NCBI GenBank assembly: GCA_047974845.1
Contig: JBKECQ010000015.1
Coordinates: 1-64,000, forward strand
Direction of reading: 5' to 3'
DNA length: 64,000 nucleotides
Origin: Aminipila sp047974845
GTDB lineage: Bacteria; Bacillota; Clostridia; Peptostreptococcales; Anaerovoracaceae
Position numbers and translations under genes: made by a program. Positions 26,192-35,335 of this stretch are shown piece by piece (position 1 is the stretch's first letter; the number at the start of each line of letters is the position of its first letter). The notes beneath the pieces were generated by a model. The model saw nothing but the letters and a program-made list of their open reading frames with translations. It did no database searches and had not been told where the DNA came from.

Positions 26192-26240
26192 TTGCGACAA
26201 AGGCTGTCCACCATTATAATATCAATAACAATTTATTGAT
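26192..26240 (+). promoter_or_regulatory. Promoter and operator-like inverted repeat of the acyltransferase-SLH operon
   Basis: TTGCGA (26192-26197), 17 bp spacer and TATAAT (26215-26220). The inverted repeat ATCAATA-N6-TATTGAT (26221-26240) follows directly and would cover the transcription start, a typical repressor position. The regulator is unknown. This region separates the two divergent SLH transcripts. Confidence 0.55.
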
Positions 26241-26288
26241 TTAAGCAATTATTGTTAACAAAAAAGTTAGCACAAGTGGGAGGCTTTA

Positions 26289-27425
26289 ATGAAAACTAAT
26301 GGTTTATCGGAGAGGCTAGTAAATTACGACATCTTACGTATATTAGCCGCATATCTTATTGTAATGCTTCACCTTTCCGTACAATATATAAATAAAGCGC
26401 CAGCTTCTGTTGACGAATATCTTCAGTGGCAACAAGCAATAAAGCTGTCTACCTTTTCCAGGGTGGGCGTGCCAATATTCATCATGTTAAGTGGGGCCTT
26501 TTTGCTTAACCCAAACAAAAAAGTATCTCTAAATAGCATATTTAGAAAATACTTACCTAAATTGCTTTTAATTTTTATGTTTTGGTCCCTTTTCTATTCA
26601 CTTGCAGAGCAGGACTTTTGGAAGAATGTTTTTAACATCGGGTTTTCCAATAGTTTTTCTATAATTGATTGGAATGACTTTTGGATTGATTTTGTACAGG
26701 GGCATTACCATATGTGGTATTTGTATATGCTCGCCGGGCTTTATCTGTTAACCCCCCTTATAAAGCACATATCAGAGCACGCTTCGAAACAACAGCTTAC
26801 CTATTTTACTTTAATGTGTTTAGTAGTTACCTCTGTAACAAAGTTAAACGAAGAATTATGGAAATTACCTTTGCTTGAGACTATAATGCAAAAAATGGCA
26901 CTTTCATTTTTCTTTGGTTATATTGGGTATTTTATTGGAGGATACCTTATAAGCAAGTACACCCCCTGCCGTATTACTACGGTAATTGTTTTTGCTTTAG
27001 GTCTTTTATCCTTTAAATTTACTTATGAACAAACTTGGTTGCTAAACCCTATGTTTGGCTTTGAAACACCAAATTTAGTATTTTTCAGCAACTATTCACC
27101 CACAGTATTTCTTATGAGTTTTGCAATATTTCTTTTATTTGCAAAGCTGGGGAATTTAAAAGTCCCGCTATTTTATAAGCTTAAAGAAACGCTTTTTTTC
27201 AAAGGGTTAAAAGTTTTTATTTGCAGGCTTCCTCAATATATGCTTGTGGTTTATCTGGTTCATCCTTTTATTTTAGTGCAGTGTAGGGCTTTAGGTATCC
27301 TATATCCAACGGATACGGCTTGGACTTTGCCTTTAAATGCGCTTATTGTATATGTGGTGAGCCTTGTTATAGGTTTCATACTTATAGAAGCTTATAAACT
27401 TGTTTTTCGTATCGTCAGATGCTAA
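26289..27425 (+). CDS. Acyltransferase 3 family membrane protein
   Basis: 378-residue polytopic membrane protein of the acyltransferase-3 (OafA/WecH-like) family, which moves acetyl or other acyl groups onto extracytoplasmic glycans. The N-terminal YDILRILAAYLIVMLH carries the conserved Arg and His of the family; about ten hydrophobic segments follow, and GHYHMWYLYMLAGLYLLTP is a second signature. GTGGGAGG precedes ATG by six bases. It is the first gene of a two-gene operon with the 1067-residue SLH protein, with 64 bp between them. A role in O-acetylating the wall polymer that SLH modules bind, or the S-layer glycan, is plausible from context but not shown. Confidence 0.83.
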   Translation: MKTNGLSERLVNYDILRILAAYLIVMLHLSVQYINKAPASVDEYLQWQQAIKLSTFSRVGVPIFIMLSGAFLLNPNKKVSLNSIFRKYLPKLLLIFMFWSLFYSLAEQDFWKNVFNIGFSNSFSIIDWNDFWIDFVQGHYHMWYLYMLAGLYLLTPLIKHISEHASKQQLTYFTLMCLVVTSVTKLNEELWKLPLLETIMQKMALSFFFGYIGYFIGGYLISKYTPCRITTVIVFALGLLSFKFTYEQTWLLNPMFGFETPNLVFFSNYSPTVFLMSFAIFLLFAKLGNLKVPLFYKLKETLFFKGLKVFICRLPQYMLVVYLVHPFILVQCRALGILYPTDTAWTLPLNALIVYVVSLVIGFILIEAYKLVFRIVRC

Positions 27426-27489
27426 AATATCAATAACTTTTAAAATTCGACAAATTGCACCAGAGGGTGTTTAAAAGGGGGAAATTTTT

Positions 27490-30400
27490 ATGAAAGTCGT
27501 ACTTTACGATTTTACAAAAAAAGTATTATCTATTTTTTTGGCATTTATTATTGCCATACCTTTAATATCTATTCCAAACACAGCTTATGCTGCATCTTTC
27601 AGTGATATACGAGATCACTGGGCTGCTTCATACATAAATAAAGCTGTATCTTATGGTTTTGTCAAAGGATATCCTGATGGAACATTTAAGCCTGATAACG
27701 CAGTAAGCAGAGCCGAATTTACCAGCATGGTAAACAAAGCTCTAGGAAATACGGCTTCAACCAGCGTAGGATTTAAGGACGTTCCCTACAACGAATGGTA
27801 TTACAATGATGTAGCAAAAGGTATTTCTGCGGCTTTCGTTGGTGGTTACGACGATAACACGTTTAGACCCAATACCGCTGTCACAAGGGAAGAGGCTGCC
27901 GTAATGATTGCTAGATTTGTTCCCACATACGGTTCTTCAGGCAATGTCTCCGCTTTTAAAGATAGGGTTTCCATCTCTTCATGGGCCAGTGATGCTGTTG
28001 CCAGAATATATGGAAAGGGCTATATGGGTGCATACGATGATGGCAAATACCATCCACAGGATTCTTTAACACGAGCTCAAACAGCAAAGATTCTTTGCAG
28101 CATCTTAGATAAGGAAACCATTGTTTCATCCAGTACAATCATAAAAAGTAAAGGCACAACCTTATCAAACAGAATTTACACAAATAATGTAACAATGCAC
28201 TCTGATTTAGGCACAGGGGAAGCTGAACTTTCAAATTGTGTTGTTTTAGGAAATCTATATGTTTATGGAGGTGGGGACAATAGTATTATTGTTTCTAATT
28301 CCAGGGTAGCCAATGCCTATGTAGAAAAGAGTTCCAGTTCTGTAAGGCTTCTTGCAAAGGGTCAAACAACTATCAATAAAACCACAGTAGGAAATACCGC
28401 AATACTTGAGACTTCAGGGCTTTCAGGCGGAATAAACGGAACCGGTTTTAGTGATGTAGATATAAAGGGTTCTGCAGATGCCACATTACGCGGAAGTTTT
28501 GTTAAAGTCAACCTTGTTGGTTCTTCTGCCGACGTAGAGGTGGAATCCGGAGCCATTACTACTTTTAATGTTACAAGCTCAGGCCGAAACAGTGAAGTCA
28601 ACTTAAATAACAGGGCCAGCATCGGAACGGCTAATGTTGATGCTGCTGTAGCTTTTAAAGGTTCAGGAAGTATTAATACTATGAATGTTAATTCAAATAA
28701 TGTCACCTATGAAACTAAGCCTCGATACGTTAAGCTTGGTTCCGGGATTAAGACACCCGGCTACACTGATGATGACGACGACTATGATATTAGTGTGGAT
28801 CCTAAACATAAGGCTACCAAAGTAAAGGTTAATACTGACATAACTTTGACCTTTAAAACTGCAGTAACAAAATACAACGGTTCAACTATTAGGGATTCCG
28901 ATATACCGGATATGATTTATCTAAGAAAAAACTCAAGCTCCGGTTCGAGAGTATCATTAACAGGAAGCATTAATAGTAGCAAAAAGGTTATAACCTTAAC
29001 ACCAAAAAGTGATTTAGATGAAGATACCAAGTATTATGTAGTTATAGATAAAAATGAGTTTTTAGATTCACGGGATAAGGGCAACTCCGCTCAAACAACT
29101 TATTTCACAACAGGAGATGAATCCGATGGAACGGTTAGATTTTCTCCGAAGAACGGAGCCTCAGATATTAGCAGGAATGTAAGTCCAACAATTACATTTT
29201 CGCAATCAATAGAAACCTATAACGGGAAAAGCATAACAAGCTCTTATTTAGATGATAGCGTTATTATTTTTAGAGAAAACAATTCCAGCGGCTCTAGGGT
29301 ATCTTTTAGAGCCAGCATTAACTCTTCTAAAAAAACAATAACCATAGAACCTAGATCCAACTTAAAAGAAGGTCAAAAATATTATTTGGCAATAGCCAGC
29401 AGAAAACTGAGAACACAGTCTGGTTCAAATAATATAGGCAGCTCTAGTGTAACCTGGACAGTAACTTCACCATCGGCACCAACTGTAAGTTTTTCACCTT
29501 CAAATAATGCCGTAAACGTGAACTTAAATACAAATATTACTATGCAGTTTTCAAGTGCTATATACACAACCAGCAGTAGCACGCCGACAAGCAGCTATAT
29601 AACAGGTAATATTAATTTCCGTAATGATTCAACAGGAGCCAGCGTTCCATATAACTTAGTCAGCTATGGAAATAATGGCAGTGGATATCAAATTATAATA
29701 AGACCGACAGAACCGCTTAAACCGGGCATTAGTTATACGGTCTCGGTAATAGGCTCAAGGTTTAAAAACAGTTCCGGCACCTATGTGAGCGGATCAAGCT
29801 CCACATTTAGAGCTATTGGCAACGTAGATTTTTCAAAATTAGATACTGCAATAAACGCGGCTAATTCTGCTAAGTCAGGTATTAGAGTTAGTGCAAACGG
29901 AAGTGATATATATACAAATGTATATTGGGTAACACAGCAAGCTCTTGACACCTTAAACAATGCAATAAACGCGGCTGTAAATGCCAAGTCTACTGCTACT
30001 ACAACGGCTCTTGCTGATAATGCCGCAAATATATTAAACAGTGCTGTTTCCGCTTTTAATAGTGCAAAAGCCCTTGGCACAAAGGTAATAGTTGATACCA
30101 GTGCTATAGATACTGCTCTAAATAATGCTACAAATGCACTATCAGATGTGGCTGTAAGTGTGGATGGTTATGATATTGATCCAAATAAATACTGGGTTAC
30201 ACAAGATGTAATGAATGCATATAATGCGGCAATAAACAAAGCAAAATCCGCAAAGGATACGGTGTCTAATGTAAATCAAGCCTTTGATGCCGCCATGGAA
30301 CTTGAAGGAGCAACTACTACCTTTAAATCCAGCAGGACTAGAGGAAGTAAGGCAGATAAATCTTCCTTGGATTCTGCTCTTAGGAATGCACGAAACAATA

Positions 30401-30693
30401 TATTAGCCACAGCCACCAGCGTAGATGGGTCTGATATACTACCTTCAAATAAATGGGTGTCTTCCTCTGATAAGAGCACCTATAAAACGTCTATTGATAA
30501 TGCAGGAAATGTTTCATTAGCATATAAGGTGTCACAGTCTGAAGTTGATTCTGCACTTTCAACGCTAAACGATGCTACAAATGCATTTAATTCTGCAAAA
30601 AGAGACGGTACCTTGGTTACACCTCCTGAAGGTGGCACTAATACGGGCGGAAGCCCTGGTGTAGATTCCAGTAGCAGTAATCCTACACCATAA
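27490..30693 (+). CDS. Large SLH surface protein with Ig-like domains and three helical repeats
   Basis: 1067 residues. Signal peptide to about residue 34 (IPNTAYA); SLH modules at about 35-80 (KGYPDGTFKPDNAVSRAEF), 97-140 and 155-205; a Ser/Asn/Val/Gly-rich segment at about 210-405 that looks like a beta-helix; three Big_5/SbsA-type Ig-like domains at about 430-545, 546-655 and 657-775 (SVDPKHKATKVKVN, FSPKNGASDISRNV, FSPSNNAVNVNLN); and three ~85-residue alpha-helical repeats at about 778-863, 864-952 and 953-1040, each with a VDGSDI...KYWV-type motif. A Gly/Ser/Pro tail ends the protein. GGGGG precedes ATG. This is a stalk-like surface protein; the helical repeats are the probable binding end. 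No catalytic domain is visible. Confidence 0.82.
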   Translation: MKVVLYDFTKKVLSIFLAFIIAIPLISIPNTAYAASFSDIRDHWAASYINKAVSYGFVKGYPDGTFKPDNAVSRAEFTSMVNKALGNTASTSVGFKDVPYNEWYYNDVAKGISAAFVGGYDDNTFRPNTAVTREEAAVMIARFVPTYGSSGNVSAFKDRVSISSWASDAVARIYGKGYMGAYDDGKYHPQDSLTRAQTAKILCSILDKETIVSSSTIIKSKGTTLSNRIYTNNVTMHSDLGTGEAELSNCVVLGNLYVYGGGDNSIIVSNSRVANAYVEKSSSSVRLLAKGQTTINKTTVGNTAILETSGLSGGINGTGFSDVDIKGSADATLRGSFVKVNLVGSSADVEVESGAITTFNVTSSGRNSEVNLNNRASIGTANVDAAVAFKGSGSINTMNVNSNNVTYETKPRYVKLGSGIKTPGYTDDDDDYDISVDPKHKATKVKVNTDITLTFKTAVTKYNGSTIRDSDIPDMIYLRKNSSSGSRVSLTGSINSSKKVITLTPKSDLDEDTKYYVVIDKNEFLDSRDKGNSAQTTYFTTGDESDGTVRFSPKNGASDISRNVSPTITFSQSIETYNGKSITSSYLDDSVIIFRENNSSGSRVSFRASINSSKKTITIEPRSNLKEGQKYYLAIASRKLRTQSGSNNIGSSSVTWTVTSPSAPTVSFSPSNNAVNVNLNTNITMQFSSAIYTTSSSTPTSSYITGNINFRNDSTGASVPYNLVSYGNNGSGYQIIIRPTEPLKPGISYTVSVIGSRFKNSSGTYVSGSSSTFRAIGNVDFSKLDTAINAANSAKSGIRVSANGSDIYTNVYWVTQQALDTLNNAINAAVNAKSTATTTALADNAANILNSAVSAFNSAKALGTKVIVDTSAIDTALNNATNALSDVAVSVDGYDIDPNKYWVTQDVMNAYNAAINKAKSAKDTVSNVNQAFDAAMELEGATTTFKSSRTRGSKADKSSLDSALRNARNNILATATSVDGSDILPSNKWVSSSDKSTYKTSIDNAGNVSLAYKVSQSEVDSALSTLNDATNAFNSAKRDGTLVTPPEGGTNTGGSPGVDSSSSNPTP

Positions 30694-30723
30694 TAAACAT
30701 TAATAGACTTTACTTATAAAATA

Positions 30724-30783
30724 AAAACGCCAACTTACTTTTCTCATGAAAAATCATGTAACTTAAAAGTAAGTTGGCGTTTT
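30724..30783. terminator. Bidirectional terminator between SLH and ClC genes
   Basis: AAAACGCCAACTTACTTTT (30724-30742) is perfectly complementary to 30765-30783, a 19 bp stem, with an inner CATG/CATG mini-hairpin in the loop. It separates the convergent SLH and ClC genes. Confidence 0.88.
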
Positions 30784-30814
30784 ATTAATTTTAAAATTTT
30801 CCGGCCTATAAAAC

Positions 30815-32128
30815 CTATATTGCTCCGTGTTTTACATCATTTAAAATTTTATCCAGTAGCTGCTCATACACAGGTCTTCCCTTTAAAATATCAGCTACGA
30901 AATATGCCACCAATGAAACTAATGATAATGCCAATAAGTGTGATAAACTTCCCGTCATTTCACTTATTAAAATTATTCCCGTCACAGGAGCCCTTACAAT
31001 TGCGGCAAAGCAACCGGCCATTCCAATTATTACAAAGGTTTCTAAATATATATTACCAAAACCTATTGCATCTCCAAAAATCTGACCTAATATACCTCCT
31101 ATAATAGCACCAAATACTAACATAGGCATAAATATCCCACCAGGAGCACCTGAGCCAAAACAAAACATGAAAAATGCAAGTCTAATAACTAATAGCATAC
31201 ACATAGCACCTATGAGCATTTTCCCTGTGCTGGACATTTCAACTAAGCTACTCCCTCCGCCAAGCGCCTTAGGATATATAAATCCAAGTACAAACACCAT
31301 TGTAAATGGAATAAAAATTCTTACTTTTTTTATTATCGGTCTGGAATAAAAGAATTGAAACAGTTCTAAACTTTTGTTGAAAATAACACCGAATATTCCC
31401 ATAGCAATGCCAACAAGAATAATAAGAACATAATATTTTAACGGCATTGTCTGCCCGACCTTTAAAGAAAATATTGGTTTTAAACCGAATACATAGCTGG
31501 CAACAAAGTCAGCGGTTATAGTAGAAGCCATGGCTGTAAGTAATGTTTTTTCAGAGAAGGTACGATTCATTTCCTCAAGGCAAAAAATTGCTCCTGCAAT
31601 AGGTGCATTAAATGCCGCAGTCAGTCCTGCACCAGCTCCACAGGTCATTAGAAATCTCTCCTCAGACTTTATGCGTCTTGTAATGCGAGAAAAACCCTTA
31701 CCTATCATACTCCCAAGCTGTACGCTGGGACCCTCTCTTCCAAGGCTTAAACCTCCACCCAGTGCCAGTAAGCACCCTGTAAATTTACAAATAATCACCT
31801 TCCACCAACATAATGAAAGCTCGCCGGAGGCGTCAGCCTTAGCCTGTGGAATCCCACTACCTGATATCATGGGTTCTATTTTTACTAGGCCTGAAATGAG
31901 CAAAGCTAAAAGAAATAAAACCACAGCCCAAACGAGAAGAAAATACGCACTATAATGTGCGTATTTTAATATTTGACCTGTTATTTCTTCCATTTTTTGA
32001 ACACCAATTCGAAATAATACTATTAAAATACCCGTTAGGGCTCCAACAATTGCTCCTTCCAGCATAAGCCTATATTTAAATGTTTTAAATTGTCCTATTG
32101 ATTTTACCGTTTTATGCACTAAATACAT
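30815..32128 (-). CDS. ClC-family chloride/proton antiporter
   Basis: 437-residue ClC membrane protein without C-terminal CBS or TrkA_C domains. The anion-selectivity motifs are present: GSGIPQAKA near residue 90, GREGPSVQLGS near 133 with the gating Glu, and GSGAPGGIFMPMLVFGA near 330. A second acidic pair in CLEEMNRTF near 185 corresponds to the internal proton glutamate of the Escherichia coli exchanger, which points to a Cl-/H+ antiporter and not a channel. The family exchanges chloride, or in some branches fluoride; the fluoride branch has different selectivity motifs. The gene precedes no obvious partner; the ECF operon ends 12 bases upstream, so read-through is possible. Confidence 0.88.
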   Translation of the reverse strand: MYLVHKTVKSIGQFKTFKYRLMLEGAIVGALTGILIVLFRIGVQKMEEITGQILKYAHYSAYFLLVWAVVLFLLALLISGLVKIEPMISGSGIPQAKADASGELSLCWWKVIICKFTGCLLALGGGLSLGREGPSVQLGSMIGKGFSRITRRIKSEERFLMTCGAGAGLTAAFNAPIAGAIFCLEEMNRTFSEKTLLTAMASTITADFVASYVFGLKPIFSLKVGQTMPLKYYVLIILVGIAMGIFGVIFNKSLELFQFFYSRPIIKKVRIFIPFTMVFVLGFIYPKALGGGSSLVEMSSTGKMLIGAMCMLLVIRLAFFMFCFGSGAPGGIFMPMLVFGAIIGGILGQIFGDAIGFGNIYLETFVIIGMAGCFAAIVRAPVTGIILISEMTGSLSHLLALSLVSLVAYFVADILKGRPVYEQLLDKILNDVKHGAI

Positions 32129-32140
32129 ATTTTCCCCCAG

Positions 32141-32974
32141 TTAATAAAATGGATACCAGAATCCAGTATGCCCACCTGTTTTAATGACTATACCTGCCAA
32201 TAAAACAAGTATTGATATTACAGCAAAGCCCATATCCACTGCTGAAAAAGGCTCTCTGTTATACCAGGTACGTTTTCTGCTCTTTCCAAAGCCTCTTAAA
32301 TCCATAGCATTAGAGACCGCCTCTATTCTACTAAAAGAAGACATTAGAAGTGGAACCATTACAGTTCCATAATTTTTTAACCTTACAAATGCACTTGCAT
32401 CGCCTTTTTTAAATGCAACACCTCTTGCTTCTTGAGCATTAATAATATGCTCAACCTCAGCTTTCACATCCGGAATATATCTTAGGGCTATGCTTACAGC
32501 ATATGAGACCTTATACGAAATGCCTAGCCTATTTATACTCCCTGCAAAACTGCTTGGATGCGTTGTAAAGATAAACAAAATAGTTATGGGCAATATTGCA
32601 ATGTATTTGAGAGTTAATGTTAAACAATAAAAGATTGTTTCAAAAGTTACTGTGTATACTCCAAATAAAGAAAACAGCTCCGTATAGGTTCCTGTCAACT
32701 TGGATCCGTATTGAGGTGTCACCAGTACTAAGAAAGCCGAGTTAAAAATGGTGAACACAATAATAAATGCAAAAAATGGCCAAATTGCCTTATTCGGTAA
32801 TTTAGAAACCTTTAGCATTATTAATCCCAAAACAAGAATTGCACAAAAAACTCTTAAATCCATAAATGCAAATACAAATGCTGTCCACCCAACCAACATT
32901 AACAACTTAATACTACCATCCATTCGGTGAAATATTGAATCACGTTCTATATAAAGTGAGCCACTTTTAGTCAT
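32141..32974 (-). CDS. ecfT: ECF transporter T component
   Basis: About 277-residue integral membrane protein of the CbiQ/EcfT family, which couples the ATPases of an energy-coupling-factor importer to the substrate-binding S component. Five to six hydrophobic segments are seen, plus the cytoplasmic coupling helices with EAQEARGVAFKKGD (the conserved ARG motif) near 175 and SNAMDLRGFGKSRKRT (second Ala-Arg-Gly-type motif) near 230. ATG 32974 follows AGGGGG by eight bases and overlaps the ecfA stop by eight bases; an upstream GTG at 32983 is less likely. Gene order S-AA-T in one operon marks a dedicated (group I) ECF system. Confidence 0.88.
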   Translation of the reverse strand: MTKSGSLYIERDSIFHRMDGSIKLLMLVGWTAFVFAFMDLRVFCAILVLGLIMLKVSKLPNKAIWPFFAFIIVFTIFNSAFLVLVTPQYGSKLTGTYTELFSLFGVYTVTFETIFYCLTLTLKYIAILPITILFIFTTHPSSFAGSINRLGISYKVSYAVSIALRYIPDVKAEVEHIINAQEARGVAFKKGDASAFVRLKNYGTVMVPLLMSSFSRIEAVSNAMDLRGFGKSRKRTWYNREPFSAVDMGFAVISILVLLAGIVIKTGGHTGFWYPFY

Positions 32975-34667
32975 GCACCTCACCCCCTGTAATCCTATGT
33001 GTAAAATAAGTAATAAAACTACTTAAATCTTCTACGTTATAAAGTTTTCCCATTCTCTCAATAGAGGTGTGTTTTAAGTTTGCTGTTTTTATTAATTCAT
33101 TATTAGAAAGAATTTTGTCTATGGTATCCTGTGCAATAACAGTTCCCCCAGACAAAACAACTCCCCTATCTGCATATTCAAGAGCCAAATGCATATCGTG
33201 GGTAATAATGATAATAGCTGTGCCATCTTCTCTAATATTTGATAGGTATGACATAAATTCTCTGTAACTGGTATAATCCTGTCCTGCCGTTGGTTCATCT
33301 AAAATAATGACCTTAGGCCCCATAGCTAAAATGGATGCTATGGTTAAACGCTTTTTTTGACCGTAACTCAAAGATGATGTAGGCCACTTTCTATACCCAT
33401 AAAGTCCACAGACCTTCAAAGCTTTTTCTACACACTGTTTAACTTGTTCTTCCTTCATGCCAATATTTCTGGGACCAAATGCTACTTCATCAAAAATCAT
33501 GCTCTTTGTAATCATATGATTTGGATTTTGCATGACAAAACCTATAGCTCCTGCTCGTTTTTTTACTGTCCAATTGTCGATACATTCACCCATATATGTA
33601 ATGGAGCCTTCTTGGTATTTTGCAATACCCGAAATAGCTTTTAGCAGAGTTGACTTTCCTGCACCATTATTTCCAACAATGGCAAGCATTTCTCCCTTTT
33701 TAACATCAAAGGTTATGTTTTTTATAGTATAAGGGTCTTCCTTATAGTATTTATATGCCACATTTTTAAGGCTTAGCAAAGCCCCGTCGTCACTGACCTT
33801 ATGTTCAAAATGCTCCGACATATATTTATTTATCACTTGTTCTTTAAATTTCAGTGTATTGTTTAGGTCAGAGATTTTATCCTCCGGCTTTAATTCTACA
33901 CCGCATAATTTTAACATTTCTACATATAATGGTTGCCTTAATCCCATTTTAGGAAGTTGACCACAGGCTAAAATTTCATCCGGCGTTCCGTTAAAACAGA
34001 TTTCCCCATCATCAATAACTATAACTCTGTCAAAATCATGTTCTAATACATCTTCTATTCTATGTTCAATAACTATAATTGTCTTTCCATCTTTATAGTG
34101 TAGCTGATTGATGGTTTCCATAGCTTTATAGCCACTGGCCGGGTCAAGGTTTGCCAATGGTTCATCAAATACTAAAATAGGCGCCTGCATTGCAAGTATC
34201 CCTGCTATGGCAACCTTTTGTTTTTGACCACCGGAAAGACTCTGAGGAGTAATATTTTTTTGTTTGAGCATATCCACTTGATTAAGAGCCTGATCTACCC
34301 ATTTCCTCATTTGTTCCGTTGGTACGCAATCATTTTCAAAAGCAAAAGCAACATCTTCTGCCGCAGATAATCCTACAAATTGACAGTCTTGATCCTGCAA
34401 TATAGTACCCACATGACTGCCCATTTCAAATAATGAGAGTTTTGACGGAACCACTCCGTTGACTAAAATCTCACCTGTAATATCACCTTTATAATTAAAC
34501 GGAATAAGCCCATTTATACAATGGGCTATAGTTGATTTACCACTTCCGCTCTTTCCTGTTATTAAAACCTTTTCACCTTTTTTTATGTCAAAGGTTATAT
34601 TCGTTAAAGTATTTTCATTTAAATTACTATACTTAAATGAAACATTCTTAAAAGAAATAATGTTCAT
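32967..34667 (-). CDS. ecfA: ECF transporter double ATPase (two fused ABC domains)
   Basis: 566 residues made of two ABC ATPase domains in tandem, equivalent to EcfA1 plus EcfA2. First domain: Walker A GKSGSGKS near 38, signature LSGGQKQK near 142, Walker B ILVFDEPLANLDP. Second domain: Walker A GNNGAGKS near 332, signature LSYGQKKR near 430, Walker B VIILDEPTAGQD. All catalytic residues look intact in both halves; the second signature is LSYGQ rather than LSGGQ, common in such proteins. YkoD-like fused ATPases of this kind serve vitamin importers. The gene follows the S component by six bases. Confidence 0.9.
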   Translation of the reverse strand: MNIISFKNVSFKYSNLNENTLTNITFDIKKGEKVLITGKSGSGKSTIAHCINGLIPFNYKGDITGEILVNGVVPSKLSLFEMGSHVGTILQDQDCQFVGLSAAEDVAFAFENDCVPTEQMRKWVDQALNQVDMLKQKNITPQSLSGGQKQKVAIAGILAMQAPILVFDEPLANLDPASGYKAMETINQLHYKDGKTIIVIEHRIEDVLEHDFDRVIVIDDGEICFNGTPDEILACGQLPKMGLRQPLYVEMLKLCGVELKPEDKISDLNNTLKFKEQVINKYMSEHFEHKVSDDGALLSLKNVAYKYYKEDPYTIKNITFDVKKGEMLAIVGNNGAGKSTLLKAISGIAKYQEGSITYMGECIDNWTVKKRAGAIGFVMQNPNHMITKSMIFDEVAFGPRNIGMKEEQVKQCVEKALKVCGLYGYRKWPTSSLSYGQKKRLTIASILAMGPKVIILDEPTAGQDYTSYREFMSYLSNIREDGTAIIIITHDMHLALEYADRGVVLSGGTVIAQDTIDKILSNNELIKTANLKHTSIERMGKLYNVEDLSSFITYFTHRITGGEVHD

Positions 34668-34672
34668 CTTTA

Positions 34673-35335
34673 TTATTCTTCTTCCTTTACAAGTCCTTTG
34701 CTTTTTGCCCTACTAGCAGCAATTAATCCTACTGCCGGAATACCAACAACAAATATAACTAATAAGTTTGCTATATTTGCAAGGGTAATTTGAATAAATA
34801 GTTTTTCTGCGGGTTCACCGTACAAATACACATCTCCAAAATATGCCATAAGGCTTCCAACAAACATACCTACTGCAGACCAAATATACATACTTAACAT
34901 ATCTAATTTACTGCACATACCTGTAAGTGGGTCAAACTTTCTATCCATGCGGACAAAGCCACCAAAGAAGCCTAACATCGCTGACATAAATACCCAGCTC
35001 CACCACACGTTACCCCAAAGGAACGCATCGTTCAAAGCGTGACCAATAAATCCTACAAGGAATCCTGCGGTTGGTCCAAAAAAAGCTCCAAAAATAGGTA
35101 AAAGTATAATTGCTATTCTAAAAGAAGTATTTGGGCCGATAGGAATTGCCAATGTTGAAAGTGCCGCATATAAAGCCGCACCAATTCCAACTGCAACTAC
35201 AGTTTTAGTACTCATTGGTTTTCCCATTTTCTTACCTAAGAAAAAAATTATTAAACAAAGTATAATCGCGATAGCAATTGAAACCATTCCTTGCATTGTA
35301 GCAATTGAACTAAATAATCCTTTAATTCCTGCCAT
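34673..35335 (-). CDS. ECF transporter S component (UPF0397-like)
   Basis: 220-residue membrane protein starting at ATG 35335, seven bases after AGGAGG. About six hydrophobic segments are seen. VVAVGIGAALYAALS, FGAFFGPTAGFLVGFIGHALND and WWSWVFMSAMLGFFGG match the UPF0397/ECF-riboflavin-type S-component family. The first gene of an S-AA-T operon, it should bind the imported vitamin with high affinity. Databases often name the family a riboflavin or hydroxymethylpyrimidine/thiamine importer; no thiamine or riboflavin gene is nearby and the leader matches neither a TPP nor an FMN riboswitch by eye, so the ligand is open. The extra N-terminal ~35 residues form an additional helix. Confidence 0.78.
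   Translation of the reverse strand: MAGIKGLFSSIATMQGMVSIAIAIILCLIIFFLGKKMGKPMSTKTVVAVGIGAALYAALSTLAIPIGPNTSFRIAIILLPIFGAFFGPTAGFLVGFIGHALNDAFLWGNVWWSWVFMSAMLGFFGGFVRMDRKFDPLTGMCSKLDMLSMYIWSAVGMFVGSLMAYFGDVYLYGEPAEKLFIQITLANIANLLVIFVVGIPAVGLIAASRAKSKGLVKEEE

Noticed and set aside
30276..30479. Open frames antisense to the SLH and wall protein genes
   Set aside because: They lack ribosome sites and recognisable products and follow from codon bias of the long genes opposite.
32967..34667. Two ATPase genes joined by a sequencing error
   Set aside because: The linker is in frame and fused double ATPases are a known ECF form; both halves are intact.
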